From NCBI GenBank assembly GCA_029883045.1, contig JAOUJU010000040.1, forward strand, positions 1 through 10,700: DNA of 10,700 bases, given 5' to 3'. Source of the DNA: Rhodospirillaceae bacterium. Lineage in GTDB: Bacteria > Pseudomonadota > Alphaproteobacteria > Rhodospirillales > Magnetovibrionaceae. A program made the position numbers and the translations under genes. The notes beneath the pieces were generated by a model. The model saw only the letters and a list, made by a program, of their open reading frames with translations. It did no database searches and was not told the DNA's origin. Shown piece by piece: positions 1 to 7,467 of the stretch; position 1 is the stretch's first letter; each line of letters opens with the position of its first letter.

Positions 1-463
1 TAAAACTGCCGTGGCCAATGTGTGACCCATCACCAATCGTTGCGCTGGGTCCTATGAAAACACCATCATCAATTCTGCACCCCTTTCCAATGAATGCTGA
101 TTTATCAATGCTGGCTTTTTTTGATATTTGCGCAACACATGGTTTGCTTGGATAAAACGCCTGCGCAATCCTTGCGTATGCTTGATATGGTTTATCCGTT
201 ACAAGTAGCGCAATACCATCTGGTGCCCTAGATACATAATCAGGGTGAACTATGCAGACGCCAGCATTGGTTTTGCTAAATGCATCTATATATTTTTTAT
301 TATCAAGAAAACTTACATCTCTCGCACCCGCAGTATCTAGCGGGGCAACGTCATTAAATAAATCTTCGTGATTATCGGACCCTAAAATTACAGCATCGCC
401 CGTTTCAGCCAACTGCAAAAGGGAAAATGGTCCAGCGCGATCAAAAAAAACCGGATCAGCCAT
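1..463 (-). CDS. lpxD: UDP-3-O-acylglucosamine N-acyltransferase LpxD, N-terminal 154 residues (cut by window edge)
   Basis: LpxD adds the second 3-hydroxyacyl chain, from acyl-ACP, to the 2-amino group of UDP-3-O-acylglucosamine. This is the third step of lipid A synthesis, at the cytoplasmic side of the inner membrane. The visible protein starts MADPVFFDRAGPFSLLQLAE. Residues 1 to about 110 match the LpxD N-terminal uridine-binding domain (DVSFLDNKKY at 49-58, then AGVCIVHPD at 67-75). From about residue 118 hexapeptide repeats of the left-handed beta helix begin (FIGKGCRIDDGVFIGPSATIGDG). The frame is open to base 1, so the catalytic His and the rest of the helix lie outside. The ATG has GGGAG (473-477) nine bases upstream. 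It follows skp by 23 bases, the usual lpxD position after bamA-skp. Identity rests on fold pattern plus context. Confidence 0.93.
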   Translation of the reverse strand, partial: MADPVFFDRAGPFSLLQLAETGDAVILGSDNHEDLFNDVAPLDTAGARDVSFLDNKKYIDAFSKTNAGVCIVHPDYVSRAPDGIALLVTDKPYQAYARIAQAFYPSKPCVAQISKKASIDKSAFIGKGCRIDDGVFIGPSATIGDGSHIGHGSF

Positions 464-486
464 TGATTGTAGCTCCCGACCTAAGA

Positions 487-1083
487 TTACTTGGTTGTTG
501 GGTCCGATACCTTGACCGACGGTAGTTCTTTATCCAGATTGCCAAGAACGCGATCAGTAAGGTTTATAACGTTCGCACTTGCCACGGTTGCCGATTTTTT
601 AAGGATCAAGGTATAATTATCTTTCTTTATTATTTCTTGAATTACCCCAAGTATTCCATTATCCACTTTTTCATTCGCTTCAGCTTGCACTTTTGATAGT
701 GATTGCTTCGATTCCTGAACAAATTTTTGCAATTTAGAAAGACGTTTTTCAAACTTTGTCTTTTCCACCTCAAAGGCATCTGGGGAAAGTATGGTGCGTT
801 GACGAACAAGTTCATCGTTTGCTTTTCTCAGGTCCTTTTCTTCCTTTTGAACATAAGACTGTATCTTGTTCCTATATTGAGTTAATTGCTTATGAATATC
901 TTGCACCGCTAATGATCGTGCGCGAATCCCCTCAATATCGATTACCCCAATCTTTACAGTTATCTGTTGTTGCGCGACGCTGCTTACAGCGTCTTTGCTT
1001 TGGGAAAAAGCAGCCCCTGCAAAAACAACTTCCACCATAGTGAAAATAATGAACACTGACAAAGTGCGTATTATAAATTTCAA
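487..1083 (-). CDS. skp: OmpH/Skp-family periplasmic chaperone, TTG start
   Basis: Skp holds unfolded outer-membrane proteins in the periplasm and hands them to the BAM complex, which fits its place directly after bamA. The longest frame opens at a TTG at 1104. I prefer the TTG at 1083, eight codons in counting the first. It has GGGAG at 1090-1094 with a six-base spacer, and it gives a standard signal peptide: MKFIIR, then a hydrophobic stretch, then an Ala-rich cleavage region ending near AGAAFSQS. The protein is then 198 residues. After the signal comes the Skp beta strand IGVIDIEGI, then a long Lys/Glu/Gln-rich coiled coil (about residues 61-141) forming the tentacle, then IIKKDNYTLILKKSATVAS, the returning strand typical of OmpH. 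The spacer to bamA is 24 bases. The family is clear. The chaperone role is inferred from the family. Confidence 0.9.
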   Translation of the reverse strand: MKFIIRTLSVFIIFTMVEVVFAGAAFSQSKDAVSSVAQQQITVKIGVIDIEGIRARSLAVQDIHKQLTQYRNKIQSYVQKEEKDLRKANDELVRQRTILSPDAFEVEKTKFEKRLSKLQKFVQESKQSLSKVQAEANEKVDNGILGVIQEIIKKDNYTLILKKSATVASANVINLTDRVLGNLDKELPSVKVSDPTTK

Positions 1084-1094
1084 GACAATCTCCC
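1084..1094 (-). promoter_or_regulatory. Shine-Dalgarno site that decides the skp start
   Basis: On the minus strand GGGAG (1090-1094) is followed by six bases and then TTG at 1083-1081. The upstream TTG at 1104 lies only three bases after the bamA stop and has no comparable purine-rich site. This is why the skp start was moved inward. Confidence 0.7.
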
Positions 1095-1107
1095 GGATAA
1101 ACAATAT

Positions 1108-3390
1108 TTAAAACCTTGTTCCAAAATTAATACGGAATTTTTCGGTTTTATCATATGTTTCTTTTGCTACGGGAATCCCGTATTCGATGCTAAGCGGTCC
1201 AATGGGCGATACCCATTCCATTCCCAGCCCAACCGAAGCGCGAATTGACCCATCGTCTAAATAATTGGTGCTTGATGGATTAACTACCGACAAAGAACCA
1301 AAATCAGAAAAAGCCTTACCGGAAATACCAAGCTCTGGCGGCAACCCAAGAGGAACAGTAAGGTCAACACCACCATTGTAAATAAATTCACCACCAACCG
1401 AATCGCGCGTTACCTTGTCGCGCGGTCCCACCCCGCCTGGGGCAAACCCGCGCAAACTTGATCCGCCTAAGAAAAACCTATCGTTAATGGTAAGGTCTTT
1501 GGATAATGCGCTAATGATGCCAATTGATCCTGACGTTGATAGTGTCCACCCTTTTTTGAAGCTATAGAAATGCCCTACTGTAAAACGATTTCTTAAATAG
1601 CTTACATCACCGCCAAGACCAGCAAGGTCGTTGTTCATTCGTAAAAAGTATCCATCTGTTGGTCTGGTGGTGCTATTTCTTTTGTCATACAAAAGCACAT
1701 GGCTGACTTCTGAGTGAGTTCTTGTGCCCTCTTGTGCCTTAATGGCATCAGAAGCGGTGGATTTTACGTTTTCCACTTTTGATGATTTAAGTGTATATGC
1801 CCAGCTTTGTTTGAGCATTTCGGTTATTGGATACCCGGCACGCAAAGCAAAACCTGTTTGTGTCGTGCTGTATGAGCTTGTTTTTTGATTGTCGGCAGTG
1901 GAGTGGAATATATCAAACCCAGCGGCTACTTCCCTATTCATAAAATAAGGTTCAGTAAAACTAAGGGTAACGTTGCTTTTGTTTCCGGACAATGAAGCAT
2001 TAAGGTCAATTGATTGGCCTTTACCAAGTAAGTTTCTTTCCCGTACTCCAAAATTAAACAGCGGGCCACTATCAGATGAATATCCAAGACCTAGCGATAA
2101 TGCCCCAGTTGATTTTTCCTCAACCTCAACATTTATAACGGATTTGTCTACGGAACTTCCGTGGGCGCTTGTAACATCAACTTTTTTGAAAAAATCCAGA
2201 TCGTTTATGCGTTTAATTGTAGTTGATAGTTTTGCTGTGTTAAAAGCATCACCTTCTACCAACCTGAATTCACGCCTTATGACCTCATCTAGGGTGCGGG
2301 AATTTCCTATTACGTTTATGCGTTCAACAAATACTCGCGGCCCCTCAGCAACCTCAAAGACAACATTAATTGTGTGATTTTCCATATCGCGTTCAGGGCG
2401 CGGTGTTACGCTGACAAAAGCATGCCCAAGCGTGCCAACCTCATCGATAAGCGCATCAACGGTTTTATCAACATTTTCCGAATTATACCATGACCCTTTT
2501 TCTGCCACGATTGCGTCCTTCAGGTTTTCTGGTTTTATACCTTCAAGACTTATATCGGTTGTTATGTCGCCAAAACGATAGCGCTCACCTTCTTCGATGG
2601 TGAAGGTTATAAAGAAATTTTCCCGGTTAGGTGTCATTTCCGCCACCGCAGAAAGCACATTAAAATCTGCATAACCGTTAGCTAGGTAATATTTCCGCAA
2701 CAATTCCTTGTCAAAAGAAACGCGGTCTGGATCATACGTGTCATCTGACGTAAGAAAGCGGTACCAGCGGGTTTCGACGGTGCGAATAACGTCGCGTAAA
2801 TCACTATCGTCAAATGCATCATTACCGATAAAACGTATGTTTTGAACTCTGGCAAGAGATCCTTCGTTAATTTCATAAACTAGGTCAATGCGGTTTTGGT
2901 CCAGTTGAATAATTTTTGGCTCTACGGTAACGGCAAACCTTCCATCGCGCCTGTATATTTCCTGAATTCGATTAACATCATTTTGCACCTTGGTGCGGGT
3001 ATAAACTAGGCGCGGTTTTAAAGAAATTTCTCTGTTCAGGTCTTCGTCCTTGACCCGCTTGTTCCCTTCGAAGGCGATCCTGTTTATTACTGGGTTCTCA
3101 ACAATTTTGATAACCAGCGAGCTTCCTTCGCGGCCTATGGAAACATCAGCAAAAAGACCGGTTGCAAATAGTGATTTCAACGACCTATCAATGCGTAGCG
3201 GATCAAATCCGTCACCTTCGCGCACCAAAAGATACGAACGTATGGTTTCGGGCTCCACCCTAGCCGTTCCTTCAACCACTATCTCGGTAATAACGCCACC
3301 TTGGCTCTGGGCATTGGCTGATGTGCCGTGCATTAGGGCCAGTGATATTACGCTTAAAGCAAAGAAGAATTTTGGAAATGTTAACAACAA
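1108..3390 (-). CDS. bamA: Outer membrane protein assembly factor BamA (Omp85), TTG start
   Basis: BamA is the central pore of the BAM complex, which folds beta-barrel proteins into the outer membrane. At 760 residues it has normal length. A signal peptide (about 1-27, ending GTSANA) is followed by five POTRA domains at about 33-99, 100-177, 180-269, 270-350 and 352-428. Each ends with the usual beta strand and EG/NP-type junction, such as YEINEG and TFTIEEGE. The 16-strand barrel fills 429-760. The loop-6 signature appears as LRGF at 646-649 (Arg647), and the chain ends in Phe (NFGTRF), as expected of a barrel recognised by BAM. The frame has no ATG before codon 20. Codons 1 and 2 are both TTG, with CCGGGG ending seven bases before the first. 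An in-frame stop 14 codons upstream excludes a distant start. It lies 163 bases after rseP and 24 bases before skp. Confidence 0.97.
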   Translation of the reverse strand: MLLTFPKFFFALSVISLALMHGTSANAQSQGGVITEIVVEGTARVEPETIRSYLLVREGDGFDPLRIDRSLKSLFATGLFADVSIGREGSSLVIKIVENPVINRIAFEGNKRVKDEDLNREISLKPRLVYTRTKVQNDVNRIQEIYRRDGRFAVTVEPKIIQLDQNRIDLVYEINEGSLARVQNIRFIGNDAFDDSDLRDVIRTVETRWYRFLTSDDTYDPDRVSFDKELLRKYYLANGYADFNVLSAVAEMTPNRENFFITFTIEEGERYRFGDITTDISLEGIKPENLKDAIVAEKGSWYNSENVDKTVDALIDEVGTLGHAFVSVTPRPERDMENHTINVVFEVAEGPRVFVERINVIGNSRTLDEVIRREFRLVEGDAFNTAKLSTTIKRINDLDFFKKVDVTSAHGSSVDKSVINVEVEEKSTGALSLGLGYSSDSGPLFNFGVRERNLLGKGQSIDLNASLSGNKSNVTLSFTEPYFMNREVAAGFDIFHSTADNQKTSSYSTTQTGFALRAGYPITEMLKQSWAYTLKSSKVENVKSTASDAIKAQEGTRTHSEVSHVLLYDKRNSTTRPTDGYFLRMNNDLAGLGGDVSYLRNRFTVGHFYSFKKGWTLSTSGSIGIISALSKDLTINDRFFLGGSSLRGFAPGGVGPRDKVTRDSVGGEFIYNGGVDLTVPLGLPPELGISGKAFSDFGSLSVVNPSSTNYLDDGSIRASVGLGMEWVSPIGPLSIEYGIPVAKETYDKTEKFRINFGTRF

Positions 3391-3553
3391 AAATTTACCC
3401 CGGCTTCCCCAGTTATTTTTATAGAAAAAGCATTAAAACACATCATAACCAGCATGGTCACAGTAAACACAACATACACAGGTCTGCATTTTGCTTGCAA
3501 ATAGCAAAAATAGCAATTTTTTCTATTATTTCAGCATATTATGCCAACAAAGG
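3391..3553 (-). other. AT-rich spacer between rseP and bamA, possible regulatory region
   Basis: At 163 bases this is the longest gap in the pyrH-to-lpxD run. It holds a perfect tandem 9-mer (AAATAGCAA twice on the plus strand, 3499-3516), a short palindrome GCATA-T-TATGC (3534-3544) just after the rseP stop, and an imperfect dyad TAACCA-GCA-TGGTCA (3446-3460). I see no GC-rich stem followed by a T run, so no clear terminator for rseP, and no convincing -35/-10 pair. No gene is visible. A bamA promoter or leader here is only an inference from the unusual length. Confidence 0.4.
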
Positions 3554-4777
3554 TTAACTCATTCCAAATTGCTTAAGAATTCTCTCAAAATCGTTCCATG
3601 TGGCAAAAATCATCAACATAAACACCAAAATCATTCCGAAGCGAAAACCATACTCCTGTATCCGTTGGCTCAATGGGCGGCCACGAAGGGCCTCAAAAAT
3701 ATAATATACAAGATGCCCACCATCGAGCATTGGCACCGGAAACAGGTTAATCAACCCCAGGTTAACGCTAAGTGCTGCCATAAATGTAAGAATTGTTATT
3801 GCCCCGTTTTGCACTGCCTCACCTGAATATTGGGCAATTGATATAACCCCGCCAAGTTCCTTGCTGCTTCTTTCGCCGGATAACATTTCCCCCACTACAC
3901 CAAGAATTCTAGAACTAATTAAATAAGTCTGCTTTACCCCAATCCATATTGACGTAAGTGGGTCTTTGCGTATTTGCTCGACAAAATCAGGGTGCGGACG
4001 AACGCCAAGAAGCCCGCGCGAAGAATGTTCATCATCGGTTGCATCCATTTTTTGTTGGCTGTTTTCACCGCTGCGCTCACGATTGTCTTTTTCGTCTGAT
4101 TCTTCTTCCTCAATCCCTAGCTTTTCACCAAATTCCTTCATTGAAACAGTTCTTGGGGTTGCGTTAATTGATATGGCCTTGCCACCCCTATTAACCGAAA
4201 AAACTAGGCTTTTATTGGCATTTACCGCAACAATCTGGCTTAATTCCTCAAACCACTGGATTGATTTATCGTTTACAGCTGTTATTTCATCGCCAATTTC
4301 AAACCCAGATTCCTCGGCAGCGCTATCATCCATTACCTCACCAATTACCGCATATGGTTTTGGCAGCCCCAATACGGAGCTCATAAATGCAAATAGTACT
4401 ATGGCAAAAAGGAAGTTTGCCGCAGGTCCGGCTGCAACTATTGCTGTTCTTTTTGAAAGTGGCTTGTGATGAAAGGAGATTTTTTTCTCCTCGTTAGTCA
4501 TTGGGCGGTCTTCGGTATCGTCTACCCCAGTTATTATGTCGCCTTCGCCAAACATTTTGACGTACCCGCCAAGGGGAACCGCAGAAACGCGCCATCTGGT
4601 ACCGTGACGGTCATTAAAACCGTACAATTCACCGCCAAAACCTATTGAGAAAACCTCAACCTTTACGCCGGCCCATCTGGCAACCAGGAAATGGCCCATC
4701 TCATGAATGAAAATCAGCACAGACAAGACTAGAACGAAGGGAAGCACATATTCCCAAATAAAACTAAATAATTCCAT
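3554..4777 (-). CDS. rseP: RIP (S2P-family) zinc metalloprotease RseP/MmpA type
   Basis: This is an inner-membrane site-2 protease that cuts substrates within the membrane, classically anti-sigma factors after a first cleavage, and also remnant signal peptides. Of its 407 residues, membrane segment 1 (about 10-30) carries the zinc motif HEMGH at 25-29 with catalytic Glu26. A second hydrophobic stretch is at about 111-136, and one PDZ domain spans about 143-210. A third hydrophobic region (about 325-350) leads into the LDGGHL motif (351-356), whose Asp352 is the third zinc ligand. A final membrane segment is at about 379-392. One PDZ is usual in Alphaproteobacteria; the E. coli protein has two. 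A highly charged segment at about 222-254 is unusual. The start is ATG with only a weak purine site. It follows dxr by 31 bases. Substrates cannot be told from sequence. Confidence 0.95.
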   Translation of the reverse strand: MELFSFIWEYVLPFVLVLSVLIFIHEMGHFLVARWAGVKVEVFSIGFGGELYGFNDRHGTRWRVSAVPLGGYVKMFGEGDIITGVDDTEDRPMTNEEKKISFHHKPLSKRTAIVAAGPAANFLFAIVLFAFMSSVLGLPKPYAVIGEVMDDSAAEESGFEIGDEITAVNDKSIQWFEELSQIVAVNANKSLVFSVNRGGKAISINATPRTVSMKEFGEKLGIEEEESDEKDNRERSGENSQQKMDATDDEHSSRGLLGVRPHPDFVEQIRKDPLTSIWIGVKQTYLISSRILGVVGEMLSGERSSKELGGVISIAQYSGEAVQNGAITILTFMAALSVNLGLINLFPVPMLDGGHLVYYIFEALRGRPLSQRIQEYGFRFGMILVFMLMIFATWNDFERILKQFGMS

Positions 4778-4808
4778 GAAATCAACTTACTATTCTTATT
4801 GTTTAATC

Positions 4809-6026
4809 TTATAACTTAATTGTATTTATCACATTATTGGCCGTGTCACGAGCCTCATCATCGGCGGCCAAAACATCGTCTATACTGCCCATGGCTACGG
4901 AATTAACTGATTCAAGCACCCTTTGGACAACCGCAGATATTTGCACAAACCCAATTTTTCCTTGAAGAAACGCCAATACAGCAACTTCGTTAGCAGCGTT
5001 TAGTATTGTGGGCGCACTTCCGCCAGTTTGCAAGGCTCTGCGTGCAAGACCAAGGGCTGGGAAACGCTCATTATCTGGCGCCCTGAAGTCCAGCCTGCCA
5101 ACATCTGCCAGTGATAATTTTTGCGCCGAAGTTGTCATTCTTCCGGGCCATGCCAGAGCATATGATATTGGTGTTTTCATATCAGGCGTTCCCATCTGGG
5201 CCAAAACTGATCCATCAACATATGATACCAGGCTATGAACAACTGATTGCGGGTGCACCAGAACGTCAATCTCATCAAGGGCCACCGGAAACAAATGAAA
5301 AGCTTCTATGATTTCCAGCCCCTTATTCATCATAGTGGCTGAATCAATGGATATCTTGGCACCCATATCCCAGTTAGGGTGATTTAGCGCGTCTTCGCGC
5401 GTAACAGATTGCATTTCAGCCAAGCTCAGATCACGAAATGGCCCGCCAGATGCGGTCAGGGTAATTCCGGCAACGCTATCGGGATTATCAAAATCAAAAA
5501 CCTGAAAAATTGCGCTGTGCTCGGAATCAACTGGAATAATGGTTGCGCCGCTTTTTTTAACCTCTTTAAGCAAAATATCACCCGCAGAAACAAGGCATTC
5601 CTTATTGGCGAGCGCCACCAAGGCCCCTCTTTTTGCAGCCTCAAGTGTTGGTTTTAATCCGGCCGCGCCTACTATTGCTGCAACCACCATGTCAGATGGT
5701 ATTTTTGCAGCCTCAACCAAGGCAACATTACCTGCTTGGGCTTCTACGTTTGTTCCGGAAAGGGCATTTTTAAGATCATTGTAGTGGCTTTCGTCGTTAA
5801 TAACCGCAACTGATGCGCCAAGCTCGATTGCCTGTTTGGCCAAAAGCTGCCAATTACTTCCAGCGGTCAGGGCATCAACAGAAAAGCTTTTGGGGTTTTG
5901 GCTTAGCAATTCAACCGTATTACAACCAATTGAGCCAGTTGACCCAAACACGCTGATTGAACGCGGGTTTATACTGCCAAGCGCGCTTGTGTGTGGCTCG
6001 CTAATTGGTGCCTCTGCTACTGCCAT
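4809..6026 (-). CDS. dxr: 1-deoxy-D-xylulose 5-phosphate reductoisomerase (Dxr/IspC)
   Basis: Dxr turns 1-deoxy-D-xylulose 5-phosphate into 2-C-methyl-D-erythritol 4-phosphate with NADPH, the committed step of the MEP isoprenoid pathway in the cytoplasm. With the ATG at 6026 it has 405 residues. The NADPH loop GSTGSIG is at 28-34 and LANKE at 139-143. The metal ligands are in PVDSEH (Asp167, Glu169) and NKGLE (Glu238). The flexible-loop and substrate motifs HPNWDMG and HPQSVVHS are present, so the active site looks complete. The frame extends one codon further to a TTG at 6029. The ATG is preferred because it shares one base with the cdsA TGA stop (a TGATG junction) and has a GGGGGTG run upstream. 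This junction implies translational coupling to cdsA. The roughly 20-residue N-terminal lead before the Rossmann fold is a little long and may be partly disordered. Confidence 0.97.
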   Translation of the reverse strand: MAVAEAPISEPHTSALGSINPRSISVFGSTGSIGCNTVELLSQNPKSFSVDALTAGSNWQLLAKQAIELGASVAVINDESHYNDLKNALSGTNVEAQAGNVALVEAAKIPSDMVVAAIVGAAGLKPTLEAAKRGALVALANKECLVSAGDILLKEVKKSGATIIPVDSEHSAIFQVFDFDNPDSVAGITLTASGGPFRDLSLAEMQSVTREDALNHPNWDMGAKISIDSATMMNKGLEIIEAFHLFPVALDEIDVLVHPQSVVHSLVSYVDGSVLAQMGTPDMKTPISYALAWPGRMTTSAQKLSLADVGRLDFRAPDNERFPALGLARRALQTGGSAPTILNAANEVAVLAFLQGKIGFVQISAVVQRVLESVNSVAMGSIDDVLAADDEARDTANNVINTIKL

Positions 6027-6709
6027 CAAAGAACACCCCCGCCAACAATTTGGTTAAACAAAGCCAAGCCTATGGATGCCGCCATAAGACCGTCAACCCG
6101 GTCAAATAATCCGCCGTGCCCGGGTATGGCGCTACCTGAATCTTTTACCCCAAAGCGCCGCTTAACCTTGCTTTCAAATAGGTCGCCCAATTGTGAAACA
6201 ACCGATATTCCCGCAGCCAAAATAATAACTGATACAAAATTTAGCATTTGCGCCTGTTCAGCAAAAAATGTCGCCACGGAATATGCACCGACTACGGCCA
6301 ACAAAATTCCACCGATAAATCCTGACCATGTTTTATTGGGACTGATTGCTGGTGCTAATTTGGGTCCACCAAGCGTCATACCAAAAATGTATCCACCAAT
6401 ATCTGTTGCCCACACCACAACCAACAGCCAAACAAAGTGATAAAGGCCGCTATCATTTTCTTCGCGCAGCCACCAGATGGCAAAAATTGCCGCAGAAATA
6501 TAAACCCCGCCAAGCACCAGCCACCAAAAATTGCGGCCAACCATTTTTGTCCACTCGTAAACTAAAATAATCGCCGCAAGGGCAACCATCATCTCAAACG
6601 CCATACCGCCCATAAAAACCACCCACAAAACTGCGGGCGCTAGGACTACTGCGGAAACTATCCTTAGGATAATTGTATTTTTGTTTTTTTCAGCCACTAA
6701 CTTTGCCAT
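6026..6709 (-). CDS. cdsA: Phosphatidate cytidylyltransferase CdsA
   Basis: CdsA is an integral inner-membrane enzyme that makes CDP-diacylglycerol from phosphatidate and CTP, the precursor of all major phospholipids. The family signature is fully present. Numbered from the ATG at 6709, SKVKRRFGVKD is at 180-190, followed by PGHGG and DRVD (Asp203, Asp206), which bind Mg and CTP. SPNKTWSG lies upstream, ending near residue 130. Several hydrophobic helices fill the N-terminal half. The length of 227 residues is on the short side for the family (often about 270), with fewer N-terminal helices. The frame is open to an ATG at 6751, but that would overlap uppS by 62 bases and add a polar stretch. 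I therefore chose the ATG at 6709, which overlaps uppS by 20 bases. Neither has a strong ribosome binding site, and a GTG at 6697 is also possible, so the exact start is uncertain. Confidence 0.93.
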   Translation of the reverse strand: MAKLVAEKNKNTIILRIVSAVVLAPAVLWVVFMGGMAFEMMVALAAIILVYEWTKMVGRNFWWLVLGGVYISAAIFAIWWLREENDSGLYHFVWLLVVVWATDIGGYIFGMTLGGPKLAPAISPNKTWSGFIGGILLAVVGAYSVATFFAEQAQMLNFVSVIILAAGISVVSQLGDLFESKVKRRFGVKDSGSAIPGHGGLFDRVDGLMAASIGLALFNQIVGGGVL

Positions 6710-7448
6710 ATCTGCGTTCACGAGCACTAAATTCGGCAAGTGCCGCATCAAAATCTTCGGCCGAAAAATCCGGCCACAGGGTATCTGTAAAAATAAATTC
6801 GGAATAAGCGGTTTGCCACAAAAGGAAATTGCTTATTCTTTTTTCCCCTGATGTGCGTATCAATAAATCTGGGTCTGGTATTCCTACGGTTTCTAGGTAT
6901 CCAGAAAACATTTCTTCGTTTATTTCAGATGGATCAATCACGCCTTCACTTGCTTTGACGGCAAGCGACATTGCCGCGTTTACAATTTCCGCCCGCCCAC
7001 CATATGAAAGCGCTATAATAAGCGTTATTCGAGCATTATTTTCTGTTTGTTTTTCTGCCGCAGAAATAAGTTCCTGAATATCGGTGGGCAGCATCGCACG
7101 GTTACCAATTACACGAAGCCTTACCCCATCTTTTTGCAACGATTTAATTTCACGCTTTAGATAAAACCGCAAAAGCCCCATAAGGTCGCTGACCTCTTCA
7201 TCTGGACGGCTCCAGTTTTCTGACGAAAAACCAAACAGTGTAATATAAGAAACCCCAGCTTCAGCCGCCGCACGAACGGCTTTGCGTGCCGCCTCGGCAC
7301 CACGTTTATGCCCGGCACTGCGTGGAAGGCCGCGAGCCTTTGCCCAGCGCCCGTTTCCATCCATTATTATGGCAACATGGGCAGGCAGTTTACCACCGCC
7401 ATCACTGGCGGGTAAATCATTGCTAACTGGTTTGGTTTTTGCGGTCAT
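6690..7448 (-). CDS. uppS: Undecaprenyl (polyprenyl) diphosphate synthase UppS, cis type
   Basis: UppS is a cytoplasmic enzyme that condenses isopentenyl diphosphate onto farnesyl diphosphate with cis geometry. It makes the C55 carrier lipid for peptidoglycan and LPS. Its 252 residues include the start motif AIIMDGNGRWA with the catalytic Asp30, then the GHKRGAE motif, LFGFSSENWSRP (71-82) and the C-terminal signature PDPDLLIRTSGEKRISNF with Arg198 and Arg204, plus Glu217, equivalent to known substrate and Mg ligands. About 20 polar residues precede the conserved core. The ATG at 7448 is preceded by a purine-rich AAAGGAAAGG about 11 bases away. It lies 19 bases after frr and overlaps cdsA at its 3' end. 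Family assignment is secure. C55 chain length is inferred from genomic context rather than seen. Confidence 0.97.
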   Translation of the reverse strand: MTAKTKPVSNDLPASDGGGKLPAHVAIIMDGNGRWAKARGLPRSAGHKRGAEAARKAVRAAAEAGVSYITLFGFSSENWSRPDEEVSDLMGLLRFYLKREIKSLQKDGVRLRVIGNRAMLPTDIQELISAAEKQTENNARITLIIALSYGGRAEIVNAAMSLAVKASEGVIDPSEINEEMFSGYLETVGIPDPDLLIRTSGEKRISNFLLWQTAYSEFIFTDTLWPDFSAEDFDAALAEFSARERRYGKVSG

Positions 7449-7467
7449 ATGGATTAATGCCTTTCCT

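Noticed and set aside
3499..3525. Possible terminator in the rseP-bamA spacer (TTGC ... GCAA followed by T on the plus strand)
   Set aside because: The stem is only four to five base pairs and AT-rich, and its T run lies on the plus strand, where no gene needs ending.
3491..3826. Plus-strand open frame spanning the rseP-bamA spacer
   Set aside because: Most of it overlaps the rseP 3' end in antisense. The Lys/His/Asn-rich translation looks like AT-rich noise and no ribosome binding site is seen.
3966..4469. Plus-strand open frame of 167 codons opposite rseP
   Set aside because: It is antisense to a strongly conserved protease gene. The translated sequence is Ser/Phe/Leu-rich with no recognisable domain, a typical shadow of the real frame. 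The same holds for the plus-strand frames at 5991-6440, 1973-2377 and 3050-3424.
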